A DNA stretch of 22,858 nt from CAZXCQ01 sp964639275 (GTDB taxonomy: Bacteria; Desulfobacterota; DSM-4660; Desulfatiglandales; Desulfatiglandaceae): contig CAZXCQ010000076.1 of assembly GCA_964639275.1 (NCBI GenBank), forward strand, positions 1 to 22,858. The letters are read 5' to 3'. The translations under genes were made by a program, and so were the position numbers. Shown here in pieces: positions 15,700 to 22,747 of this stretch (within the stretch, counting starts at the first letter, position 1; the number at the start of each line of letters is the position of its first letter). The notes under the pieces were generated by a model, which saw only the letters and a list, made by a program, of their open reading frames with translations, did not search any database and had not been told where the DNA came from.

Positions 15700-15945
15700 T
15701 TTAAAATCTCAAATTACAAGCACCAAGCACCAAATAACAAACAAATCCCAAATCCCAATAACCAAAACTATTTCAGGTTTTCCATTTTTTTTCACAAATA
15801 AACGCTAGCCAACCGTGCCTAACCGTGGATCTGCGAACACTTATAACGTTCTTTCTTCAAGGTCCTATCCTGGTTTGGAATTTTGGTCATTGTGATTTGT
15901 TTGTTATTTGGGATTTGAAATTTGGAATTTCGAATGGCTGCAATA
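15700..15945. repeat. Large imperfect inverted repeat (CCAAATAACAAACAAAT family)
   Basis: The 18-mer CCAAATAACAAACAAATC at 15730-15747 has its exact complement at 15894-15911. Similar AAATTCCAAAT-rich flanks extend both arms to about 60 bases with mismatches; the loop is about 146 bases. A third copy lies at 18690. Transcribed, it would form a long stem directly after the regulator gene and could act as a transcript barrier before the operon. No coding potential is seen in 15647-16240. Confidence 0.75.
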
Positions 15946-16003
15946 AAAGGCAGGGGTCTGGCAAAACCACCCTTGCCCCTTTCACATACAAATGAAAAAA
16001 TAT

Positions 16004-16020
16004 TGTTACCTTTCGTAACA
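16004..16020 (+). promoter_or_regulatory. Activator site 1 (TGTTAC-N5-GTAACA)
   Basis: A perfect dyad TGTTAC-CTTTC-GTAACA. An identical dyad with a different spacer is centred 92 bases downstream, and both lie upstream of the sigma-54 promoter, at a distance normal for enhancer sites. The two sites share only the palindromic arms, as expected for a dimeric Fis-type HTH protein. Confidence 0.65.
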
Positions 16021-16095
16021 CATAAAATAAGCCCTTGAAAGTGTTGTCTTTATCTGTTTGTTGCCCGCATCATGACCCCATTTTTCGTAAAAGCT

Positions 16096-16112
16096 TGTTA
16101 CCAGAAGTAACA
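16096..16112 (+). promoter_or_regulatory. Activator site 2 (TGTTAC-N5-GTAACA)
   Basis: TGTTAC-CAGAA-GTAACA, a second perfect copy of the dyad, about 100 bases upstream of the -12 element. A TGTTAC half-site at 16170-16175, with only 3 of 6 matches in the second arm, may be a weak third site close to the promoter. Confidence 0.65.
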
Positions 16113-16190
16113 CCCGACTCACCCTGCCCATTTCTTTGATGTATTGCCAGATCGCCAATATTTTCCATATGTTACATGGTGTCTAATACC

Positions 16191-16206
16191 GGGCATGGTT
16201 TTTGCT
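16191..16206 (+). promoter_or_regulatory. Sigma-54 (-24/-12) promoter of the ABC-dehydrogenase operon
   Basis: GGGCATGGTTTTTGCT matches the -24/-12 consensus (TGGCACG-N4-TTGCW) except at two positions, with the obligatory GG and GC exactly 10 bases apart. The start site would fall near 16217, leaving a leader of about 24 bases before the TTG start at 16241. The regulator carrying GAFTGA is encoded just upstream. Confidence 0.7.
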
Positions 16207-16240
16207 CTGATGCACTTGGAATTCATGGAGGATTTTAGAT

Positions 16241-16978
16241 TTGGACACCGAGGAAGCCATCTTCCGCCTGGAGAGGGTTCGCAAGAGCTTTGGCGGCCTA
16301 TTGGCATTAGATGACGTGGACCTGGGCTTGTGGGAGCGGGAAATCGTAGGGCTTATCGGCCCAAACGGCGCGGGAAAATCCACCCTCTTCAATGTGATTA
16401 CATCCATCTATAAGCCGGACGCGGGAGACATCTATTTGCACGGGGGAAGGATTACCGGTCGTCCTCCCCACGAAATATGTCGCCTGGGAATTTCAAGGAC
16501 TTTTCAACTCGTTAAGACCTTCCTCGCAATGACGGCGCTTGAGAATGTAATGGTGGGGGCAATCTATGGTAACAAAGAACGGGGCAAGGGGGCCAGGAGG
16601 AGTTCGGTGGAGGCACTGGATCTTGTGGGGCTGGCCGACAAAAAGGACATCATCACCTCAGAGATGACGCTCTCTGATCGGCGACTTCTGGAGGTGGCCC
16701 GGGCCCTGGCCTCCAGGCCGTCGGTTACCCTTTTGGATGAACCCATGGCCGGTCTCAACCCTTCGGAAACCATGAAGATGCTCCAGGTAATCAATAGGGC
16801 AAGAGAGGAAAGAGATGTTGCGATCTTATGGGTTGAGCATAAGATGGAAGCCATATTCCATCTCTGCGACCGGGTCGTGGTCCTGGACTACGGCCGGAAG
16901 ATCGCCGAGGGGAACCCGGTGCAGATAGCCAAGAACTCCAAAGTCATTGAGGCCTACCTTGGCGAATCACCTGCTTGA
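16241..16978 (+). CDS. livG: HAAT-type ABC transporter ATPase (LivG family)
   Basis: 245 residues, usual length. Walker A GPNGAGKST (47-55), Walker B VTLLDEPMAGLNPSE, switch WVEHKM and the LivG C-terminus KVIEAYLGE. The ABC signature is the degenerate TLSDRRLLEVARALA instead of LSGGQ; LivG proteins often deviate here, so activity is still expected. The start is TTG 16241, with GGAGG about 8 bases upstream; no ATG fits the family N-terminus. It is the first gene of the operon, right behind the sigma-54 promoter. The symbol indicates family; the substrate need not be a branched-chain amino acid. Confidence 0.92.
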   Translation: MDTEEAIFRLERVRKSFGGLLALDDVDLGLWEREIVGLIGPNGAGKSTLFNVITSIYKPDAGDIYLHGGRITGRPPHEICRLGISRTFQLVKTFLAMTALENVMVGAIYGNKERGKGARRSSVEALDLVGLADKKDIITSEMTLSDRRLLEVARALASRPSVTLLDEPMAGLNPSETMKMLQVINRAREERDVAILWVEHKMEAIFHLCDRVVVLDYGRKIAEGNPVQIAKNSKVIEAYLGESPA

Positions 16979-17681
16979 AGTCACGGCTATCGACGTGTTT
17001 TATGGGGATGCCCAGGCTGTCTGGGATGTCTCTTTTCACGTGGAAAGGGAGACGATTGTGGCGCTGGTTGGCGCCAATGGGGCTGGCAAGAGTACCATTT
17101 TGAAGACGATCTCAAGCATCCTCAGACCAAGCAAGGGAAAAATTCTCTTTTCGGGAAACCCTTTGGCCAATCTCAGGCCGGAGGAGGTGGTGGCCTTGGG
17201 CATTTCGCACGTCGCCGAGGGCCGCCGTCTTTTTTCCCGACTCACGGTCCTCGAAAACCTCGAACTCGGTGCCTTTCCCCAGAGGACTCGACCGTTGATG
17301 AAGGAGTCACTCGAACGGGTCTACGGCCTATTTCCTGTATTGAAGAAACGTGTTCACCAGACCGCCGGGTCACTGAGCGGAGGAGAGCAGCAGATGCTGG
17401 CGATCGCCCGGGCCTTTATGGCCAGGCCGGCCCTGCTTATGCTGGATGAGCCTTCGCTTGGACTGGCCCCTGTGATTGTTAAACTCATGTTCGAGATCAT
17501 TCAAGCCCTTAGAGAAGATGGGGCGACAATTCTTCTGGTGGAGCAGAACGTTCACCAGACCCTGGAGATAGCGAGCTATGTGTATGTCTTGCAGACGGGC
17601 AGATTACAGCTTGAGGGTCTGGGAAATGACCTCTTGAGGAATCCGGATTTTCAACGGGCCTATCTTGGAATGAAAGGATAG
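16959..17681 (+). CDS. livF: HAAT-type ABC transporter ATPase (LivF family)
   Basis: 240 residues from TTG 16959; TTG 16947 is an alternative. GAGG lies 7 bases before 16959, and the product then begins MANHLLEVTAIDVFYGDAQA, the normal LivF opening. Walker A GANGAGKST, Q-loop region VAEGRRLFSRLTVLENLELG, canonical signature LSGGEQQMLAIARAF, Walker B LLMLDEPSLGLAP and switch LVEQN are all present. The gene overlaps livG by 20 bases in another frame. With LivG it forms the heterodimeric motor beneath the two permeases. Unlike LivG its signature is fully canonical, so hydrolysis may be asymmetric. Confidence 0.92.
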   Translation: MANHLLEVTAIDVFYGDAQAVWDVSFHVERETIVALVGANGAGKSTILKTISSILRPSKGKILFSGNPLANLRPEEVVALGISHVAEGRRLFSRLTVLENLELGAFPQRTRPLMKESLERVYGLFPVLKKRVHQTAGSLSGGEQQMLAIARAFMARPALLMLDEPSLGLAPVIVKLMFEIIQALREDGATILLVEQNVHQTLEIASYVYVLQTGRLQLEGLGNDLLRNPDFQRAYLGMKG

Positions 17682-17685
17682 ATCC

Positions 17686-18573
17686 ATGACCGGCTTTTCT
17701 TCCATCACCATCTTCCTGCAGATCCTGACCAATGGAATCCTGTTTGGCAGTATGTATGGCGTTGCCGCCATAGGCCTGAGCCTCATCTTCGGGTCTATGC
17801 AGATCATCTTTGTGGCCCAGGGAACAATGATGATCCTGGCTGCCTATTTCACCTACTGGCTCTTTACGCTGGGGTCTATCGATCCATTTCTATGCTTTTT
17901 GTGTGTTCTTCCTGTTTTTTGGGGAATTGGCTGGATCTTTTACATGGGGCTTTTTTATAGAGTAGCCGCTGAAGGAAAGAACCCTTCGCTTCTTTTGGCC
18001 TTTGGTCTGATGGTCCTCTTGGAGAATCTGATGTCCGTCGCCTTTACGCCAAACACCCGGGCCGTCACAACGAGCTATACCGCACTGGCCTTTAATGCCG
18101 GTGGTATTCAGATCTCTTTTACGCGGCTCATGGTCTTTTTGATCAGTCTCGCCGCGACGGGGTTGATCTTTCTTTTTTTAAAAAAGACCCTGTGGGGAAA
18201 GGCGGTTCGCGGGGCATCCGAGGATATGGAGGCCGCGGCCCTGTTGGGAATAAGCCCCCGAAAGGTCAGCAGCGTCACGTTTTCCATCGGGATAGCGCTG
18301 GCCGGGGTTGCGGGGGTGGCGACGGCCACCACCTATCCTTTTGACCCCTATTTTGGTTTTATTTTCAGCCTCAAGGCCTTGATCGCCGTGGCATTTGGTG
18401 GCATCGGAAGTGCCGGGGGGGCCATGCTGGGTGGTATCTTATTGGGGCTATTGGAAAGCATGGGTTCCTATATGATCAGTGGGGGCTGGGCTGACGCCAT
18501 CTCCTACGGGGCCTTTCTCGTGGTCCTCATGTTTCGACCTCAGGGCATATTTGGAAGACCTGCTACACCGTAA
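17686..18573 (+). CDS. livH: HAAT-type ABC transporter permease (LivH family)
   Basis: 295 residues and about eight hydrophobic segments. Family landmarks: AAIGLSLIFGSMQIIFVAQG near the N-terminus, the cytoplasmic coupling segment GKAVRGASEDMEAAALLGIS and the motif IAVAFGGIGSAGGAMLGGI, ending LVVLMFRPQGIFGR. AAGGA lies about 8 bases before the ATG and the gene starts 4 bases after livF. It forms half of the membrane channel. The downstream 221 bases contain a dispersed repeat with a stable hairpin, so expression of the following genes could be reduced relative to livGFH. Confidence 0.92.
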   Translation: MTGFSSITIFLQILTNGILFGSMYGVAAIGLSLIFGSMQIIFVAQGTMMILAAYFTYWLFTLGSIDPFLCFLCVLPVFWGIGWIFYMGLFYRVAAEGKNPSLLLAFGLMVLLENLMSVAFTPNTRAVTTSYTALAFNAGGIQISFTRLMVFLISLAATGLIFLFLKKTLWGKAVRGASEDMEAAALLGISPRKVSSVTFSIGIALAGVAGVATATTYPFDPYFGFIFSLKALIAVAFGGIGSAGGAMLGGILLGLLESMGSYMISGGWADAISYGAFLVVLMFRPQGIFGRPATP

Positions 18574-18629
18574 CGATTTGGTTCAACAGGAGAATCGGGA
18601 AAACCCACAGCACTGAAACCTGAAACTTC

Positions 18630-18760
18630 GGGTAAATTCCAAGCACCAAGCCCCCAGTTAAATGGAAAAAACAGATTTAACGGGGCAGGCCAAATAACAA
18701 ACAAATTCCAAATGCCAAATTCCAAACAAACACCAAACACAAAACACCAAACAGCAAGGC
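18630..18760. repeat. Third CCAAATAACAAACAAAT-family repeat, with hairpin, inside the operon
   Basis: CCAAATAACAAACAAAT at 18690-18706 repeats the element at 15730 and its complement at 15894, followed by more AAATTCCAAA-type repeats. Within it CCCC-A-GTTAAAT (18652-18663) pairs with ATTTAACGGGG (18675-18685): 11 base pairs with one bulged A and an 11-base loop. There is no T-run, so it is not an obvious terminator; RNA stability or attenuation is possible. Confidence 0.65.
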
Positions 18761-18794
18761 TGGGAATCCAGAAATACGAGGACCTGAACACGCT

Positions 18795-19844
18795 TTGAGT
18801 GAGAAATATGTGACCGAATTTATGAGACGAAGCACAAAGGAAATGACACGGACACAAAGAGGTTGGCACAGGCGGATCTCCTTTTTTGGGGGCGGAGCCC
18901 TGATATGTTTCCTTTTGCTGTTTCCTTTGTTGGTGGATCCTGAAAAATCCTATCTGGTTTACATGCTCTTTCTGATCTTTATCTATACTGCACTGGCTCA
19001 AGGATGGAACCTGGTGGCCGGGTATGCCGGGCAGGTTTCCCTTGGCCAGAACGCATTTTTTGGGCTTGGGGCATATATTACGGCCATCACCTGGAAGGCG
19101 GGATGGACAGGTTATCTGGACCCTTTTGGGATGCTGCTTAGCGGTGCGGGATCGGTGCTGGTGGCCATTGTCATTGGTATCCCGCTCCTGGCAAAACTGC
19201 GCGGCGACTATTTTGCCCTGGGTACACTGGGGCTTGGGGAAATCCTGCGCGTGGTGTTTACCCAGGGTGGAACCCTTACCGGCGGGCCGGTGGGGCTAAT
19301 GCTTCCGTCCTCTTCCTACCAGTCCATGACACCCTACTATTTTATCGCCCTGTTTACTACCCTCTTTGCCTTTGTGGCTGTATGGCTGATCGTGCGGTCA
19401 AGGATGGGGCTGGCATTGGTTGCCATCCGGGAGGATGAACAGGCTGCCGCTGCCAACGGGATTCACGTACTAAAATTCAAGATCGGTGCCTTTTCGGTGG
19501 GTGCGTTTTTCACCGGACTCTGCGGGAGTCTCTTTGCCTATTATCTATTTCACATCCATCCGACGGGGTTCTTTAGTCTCAGCTGGTCGCTTTTGCCCGT
19601 TCTCATGACAATCCTGGGCGGTATCGGGACCCTCTCCGGGCCAATTGTCGGGGCCGCAATCTTATCGGTGGTCTTTGAACTGGCCAACATCTGGGCACCG
19701 GAGATTCACCCCATCATTTCCGGGGCGTTCATCATTCTGGTGATGCTCTTTTTGCCCCAGGGAATAATGAACTTGCGAGAAAACAGGGACAAGTATCGGT
19801 TTTTGTGGAAGATAGTCCCTTTTAAGTGGGCCTCTCCAAGATGA
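18795..19844 (+). CDS. livM: HAAT-type ABC transporter permease (LivM family)
   Basis: 349 residues. After a basic cytoplasmic N-terminus come multiple membrane segments with LivM hallmarks: VAGYAGQVSLGQNAFFGLGA, LRGDYFALGTLGLGEILR, LTGGPVGLML, the coupling loop LVAIREDEQAAAANGI and TILGGIGTLSGPIVGAAI. The TTG start at 18795 is uncertain; ATG 18822 or 18843 would shorten only the polar leader. No strong Shine-Dalgarno is visible. The gene is separated from livH by a repeat, an unusual gap in this operon type. It is the second channel subunit. Confidence 0.9.
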   Translation: MSEKYVTEFMRRSTKEMTRTQRGWHRRISFFGGGALICFLLLFPLLVDPEKSYLVYMLFLIFIYTALAQGWNLVAGYAGQVSLGQNAFFGLGAYITAITWKAGWTGYLDPFGMLLSGAGSVLVAIVIGIPLLAKLRGDYFALGTLGLGEILRVVFTQGGTLTGGPVGLMLPSSSYQSMTPYYFIALFTTLFAFVAVWLIVRSRMGLALVAIREDEQAAAANGIHVLKFKIGAFSVGAFFTGLCGSLFAYYLFHIHPTGFFSLSWSLLPVLMTILGGIGTLSGPIVGAAILSVVFELANIWAPEIHPIISGAFIILVMLFLPQGIMNLRENRDKYRFLWKIVPFKWASPR

Positions 19845-19856
19845 AAAACCAGGCGG

Positions 19857-19868
19857 AAAGGAGGTGAT
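19857..19868 (+). promoter_or_regulatory. Perfect anti-SD match ahead of the binding-protein gene
   Basis: AAAGGAGGTGAT is fully complementary to the 3' end of 16S rRNA. It sits 13 bases (from GGAGG) before an in-frame ATG at 19878, 60 bases before the preferred start at 19938. It may drive a 20-residue extended form or act as a standby ribosome site boosting the abundant binding protein. Confidence 0.5.
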
Positions 19869-19937
19869 TTTTTTTGGATGGAGATTGATTTTTGTGTTGT
19901 CACGACAAATTCACAATTCACACGAAAGGAGAAAGTT

Positions 19938-21176
19938 ATGCGGAATAGAACTAAGATGGGGGGAAATGGTGTGTTATTACTCCTTGGACTACTTTGCTCC
20001 TTGCTCCTGGTTTTCTGGCCTCTTGAGCCAGTCCAAGCCAAAAAGGAGAAAAAGGAAATCCTTATCGGGTCAAATCTGCCCCTGACCGGGATTCTGGCCA
20101 TGGCAGGTGTTGAACAGCAGTGGGCCTATCAGAGCGCGGTAGATGACATAAATAAGGCGGGCGGGATTTATGTGAAAGAATACGGGAAGAAGCTCCCGGT
20201 GCGACTGATTGTGGCTGATGATGCCAGCGACCCCGGTAAGGCGGCAGCAGCGGTGGAACGTCTAATCAAACAAAAAAAGGTTGATCTGTTATTGGGGGGC
20301 TTTGCAGCACCCTTTGGTGTGATCCCCGGTTGTATTACCGCCGAGAAATACCACAAATATTATCATACGTCCATTTGTCTGATTCCCCCCTGGCTGGAAC
20401 ATCATTTCAAATGGTCCACCCTTTACTTCTTTGATTTGGGACAGGCATGCAGTGTCCCGTACGAGATCTGGAACAGCCTCCCAGAGAATGAAAGGCCCCA
20501 AAAACCAGCACTGATTATGGAAGACACATTTGATGGCCGGGCCTTTGCCGGGATCTTTCGGGATCTTGCCAAGAAATTCGGCTACAAGTTTGTCATGGAT
20601 GAACCGTGGGCCGTGGGAGCCAAGGATTACTCCGCACAGATTATCAAGGCCAAATCTTTCGGTGTGGACTCAATCCTGATATTTGGCGCCGACGCAGATA
20701 TCATCACCTTTGTCCGCCAGATGAAGGAGAACAATCTCAATGTCAAGTACTTCCATGGATGGAAGGGGACGTGGGCCGGGGAGTTCTGGCAGGCCCTGGG
20801 AAAGGATGCCCAGTATATCCTTTGTGATGGATTCTGGTCAATGGACTTTCCGTTCCCCGGGGCAAAGGTGTTGGGGGAACGATACTATCAGCATTTTAAG
20901 AAATATTCCGTGTCTGTGGGCGCACTCTATGCCCTTTGCCAGGTCCTTTGGACGGCCATAGAAAAGGCCGGCACGCTCGATTCGGCAAAGGTCCGGCAGG
21001 CGGTACTGGACAACAAATTCGAAACGGTGATGGGAAAGGTGAAGTACGACAAAGATGGTGTGGCGGTTTTCGTCAGTACTGCGAGCCAGTGGTGGAACGG
21101 CAAGCAGATGACGGTCTACCCATTTGAATGGACAAAATATAAGATCAAACTGGCTCCTCCGTGGAACCAGCGCTAG
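19938..21176 (+). CDS. Periplasmic substrate-binding protein of the HAAT transporter (Peripla_BP_6)
   Basis: 412 residues. A signal peptide is clear from ATG 19938: MRNRTKMGGNG, hydrophobic LLLLGLLCSLLLVFW, cleavage after PVQA. AAAGGAG lies about 8 bases upstream. The mature part opens KEILIGSNLPLTG, standard for LivK-like type I binding proteins, and continues VDDINKAGGIYVKEYG, LLLGGFAAPFGVIPG and DYSAQIIKAKSFGVDSILIFG. The ligand pocket region is rich in aromatics (FKWSTLYFFD, FWSMDFPF), suggesting a ligand other than a simple branched-chain amino acid. A 20-residue longer frame from ATG 19878 would bury the signal peptide and is less likely. It delivers substrate to LivHMGF; the dehydrogenase gene starts 15 bases after its stop. 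Confidence 0.92.
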   Translation: MRNRTKMGGNGVLLLLGLLCSLLLVFWPLEPVQAKKEKKEILIGSNLPLTGILAMAGVEQQWAYQSAVDDINKAGGIYVKEYGKKLPVRLIVADDASDPGKAAAAVERLIKQKKVDLLLGGFAAPFGVIPGCITAEKYHKYYHTSICLIPPWLEHHFKWSTLYFFDLGQACSVPYEIWNSLPENERPQKPALIMEDTFDGRAFAGIFRDLAKKFGYKFVMDEPWAVGAKDYSAQIIKAKSFGVDSILIFGADADIITFVRQMKENNLNVKYFHGWKGTWAGEFWQALGKDAQYILCDGFWSMDFPFPGAKVLGERYYQHFKKYSVSVGALYALCQVLWTAIEKAGTLDSAKVRQAVLDNKFETVMGKVKYDKDGVAVFVSTASQWWNGKQMTVYPFEWTKYKIKLAPPWNQR

Positions 21177-21191
21177 GAGAGGAGAAAAGCA

Positions 21192-22409
21192 ATGGCAATT
21201 GATATAGAGAGAAAGCAATTCCCGCTGTTGTATGTCCACCAGCACTCCAGAGGCATCGTGGGGTGGGGTGCCCATAAGATGGCAGGGGAGGAGTGCCATG
21301 CCTACGGCATAAAACATGCGCTGCTTGTAACCACCGGTCTGAAGGGTACAGGGATCGTGGATGAGGTTGAAGGGGTCCTCAAAGCCAATGGCGTCGCTGT
21401 GACCCGGTTCGAGAAGGTCACGTCCAATCCAAAGGACTATGAGTGTAAAGAAGGGACCCAGGTCTATCTTGATGCCGGGTGCGACGGGATTGTCTCGGTG
21501 GGTGGGGGAAGCGCCCATGATGCGGGGAAGGGCATTCGCATTATGGCGACAAATGACGGACCCGACACAAACCTCAGGGACTTCTGTGCCTTTCTGGATC
21601 CTCACTACACCACCCGAATACCCACCTACAAGGTGGTGGAAGTCCCCCAGGTTGCCATCAACACCACCACAGGTACCGGGGCAGAGGGGACCGCCTTTGC
21701 CATTATCAATGACTCAGAGTGGGTCTACAAACTCATTCTGGTGGTCCCCGGTGTGGGGCCGTCGGTGGGCATTGACGATCCCGCGTTTATGAGGCTACAG
21801 CCCCCCCATATGGTTGCGTGGGCAGGCATGGACGCCTTTTGCCACGCCATGGAGCCTTTTATCGGCCGTTTTAACATGCCCGTGGTCCACGCCGTGGGTC
21901 TCAGGGCCCTCAAACTCCTCAGCGAGAATATCCGGCAGGCCTATGCCAACCCGGCCAATGACGTGGCCATTGAAAATATGGCGTGGGCCCAGTTCATTGC
22001 CTCCATGGCCTACAATATGGGTGGGGGCATGGGCATGGTCCACGGCCTGGCCCACATGCTGTCGGTGATCAAAGATTTGCATCATGGATACACCAATGCT
22101 ATCATGATGATGCCGGTAGAGCGCTTCAATATGGTGGCGGTGCCGGAGCGCTTTAAGGAGATCGGCGAAGCCATGGGCCTCGATGTGCATTACATGAACC
22201 CTGTGCAGGCCGCAGACAGGACCCTTGAAGAAATTGAGCGGCTTCGTAGTGATGTGGACATTCGCCAGGTCCCCCTCCGGGAGTTCGATTTCACAGAGGC
22301 CGACGTGGAGCATACCGCCAAATGGGCCATGAACGACCTGTCGCGGGAGGCCAATCCCCGCAACATCACTGCCGAACAAATCAAGGAGATCATGCGCTCC
22401 TGCATCTGA
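21192..22409 (+). CDS. Iron-type alcohol dehydrogenase, NDMA-methanol-dehydrogenase-like
   Basis: 405 residues, group III (iron-containing) alcohol dehydrogenase. The cofactor motif is SVGGGSAHDAGKG (102-114), followed by INTTTGTGAEGT (156-167). Metal ligands are in place: Asp214 and His218 (AGMDAFCHAMEPF), His284 (MVHGLAHML) and His298 (LHHGYTNA). The N-terminus (FPLLYVHQHSRGIVGWGAH, TTGLKGTGI, SNPKDY) and the ending (NPRNITAEQIKEIM) resemble the actinobacterial NDMA-dependent methanol dehydrogenase group more than FucO or AdhB, judged from memory. A GGAGAGGAG lies 8 bases before the ATG. Being the last gene behind a solute transporter, it probably oxidises the imported compound or an alcohol or aldehyde derived from it. 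The operon link is firm, the substrate unknown. Confidence 0.92.
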   Translation: MAIDIERKQFPLLYVHQHSRGIVGWGAHKMAGEECHAYGIKHALLVTTGLKGTGIVDEVEGVLKANGVAVTRFEKVTSNPKDYECKEGTQVYLDAGCDGIVSVGGGSAHDAGKGIRIMATNDGPDTNLRDFCAFLDPHYTTRIPTYKVVEVPQVAINTTTGTGAEGTAFAIINDSEWVYKLILVVPGVGPSVGIDDPAFMRLQPPHMVAWAGMDAFCHAMEPFIGRFNMPVVHAVGLRALKLLSENIRQAYANPANDVAIENMAWAQFIASMAYNMGGGMGMVHGLAHMLSVIKDLHHGYTNAIMMMPVERFNMVAVPERFKEIGEAMGLDVHYMNPVQAADRTLEEIERLRSDVDIRQVPLREFDFTEADVEHTAKWAMNDLSREANPRNITAEQIKEIMRSCI

Positions 22410-22689
22410 GATGCGGGGATGGCTCACCTTTAAGGCGGATGAGTATGGTATCGTGGTCGAGATTTTGGGTGGGGGGAGGGGTGAACACCTTTTTACCCAT
22501 CTGGAAAGCCCAGACCCGATGGTCTCGTAGAAACTCTCCCGGGTCGGCGCTCCCGCAAGGCCTGTCCCAGAAAAGGCGGGGGGCATGAGTCCAGAAGTGG
22601 CTGATCCTGGATAGATGGCAAAGCATGGTCATTATGACACGGGAATTGATCAACCCGGTCGTCCTGTGTCTTGATTGACTGAAAAAACG

Positions 22690-22705
22690 TGGCAACACTT
22701 TGGCC
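22690..22705 (+). promoter_or_regulatory. Possible second sigma-54 (-24/-12) promoter
   Basis: TGGCAACACTTTGGCC has TGGCA at the -24 position and GC exactly 10 bases after GG. The -12 element is TGGC rather than TTGC. If real, it would serve a gene beyond the right edge. No TGTTAC-N5-GTAACA dyad was found near it. Confidence 0.3.
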
Positions 22706-22716
22706 ATTTGAAACCC

Positions 22717-22747
22717 GGGGAATGGGGATTCCGAACCCCCATTCCCC
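22717..22747. terminator. Perfect GC-rich hairpin, possible transcript end
   Basis: GGGGAATGGGG (22717-22727) pairs exactly with 22737-22747 around a 9-base loop. No T-run follows, so it is not a textbook intrinsic terminator. It may protect the 3' end of the operon message or be a repeat element. Confidence 0.35.

Noticed and set aside
15951..15980. CTGGCAAAACCACCCTTGCC as a sigma-54 promoter
   Set aside because: GG and GC are 13 bases apart instead of 10. The site at 16191-16206 has correct spacing.
20838..21605. A 255-codon minus-strand frame opposite the binding protein and dehydrogenase
   Set aside because: It has no family signal, and both genes on the plus strand are certain. Long antisense frames are common under codon-biased genes.
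22467..22481. G-rich run that could form a G-quadruplex
   Set aside because: Only three separated G-runs are clear, with no conservation evidence.
21795..22586. A 263-codon minus-strand frame opposite the dehydrogenase
   Set aside because: It is His- and Gly-rich shadow sequence of the metal-binding region, with no recognisable domain.
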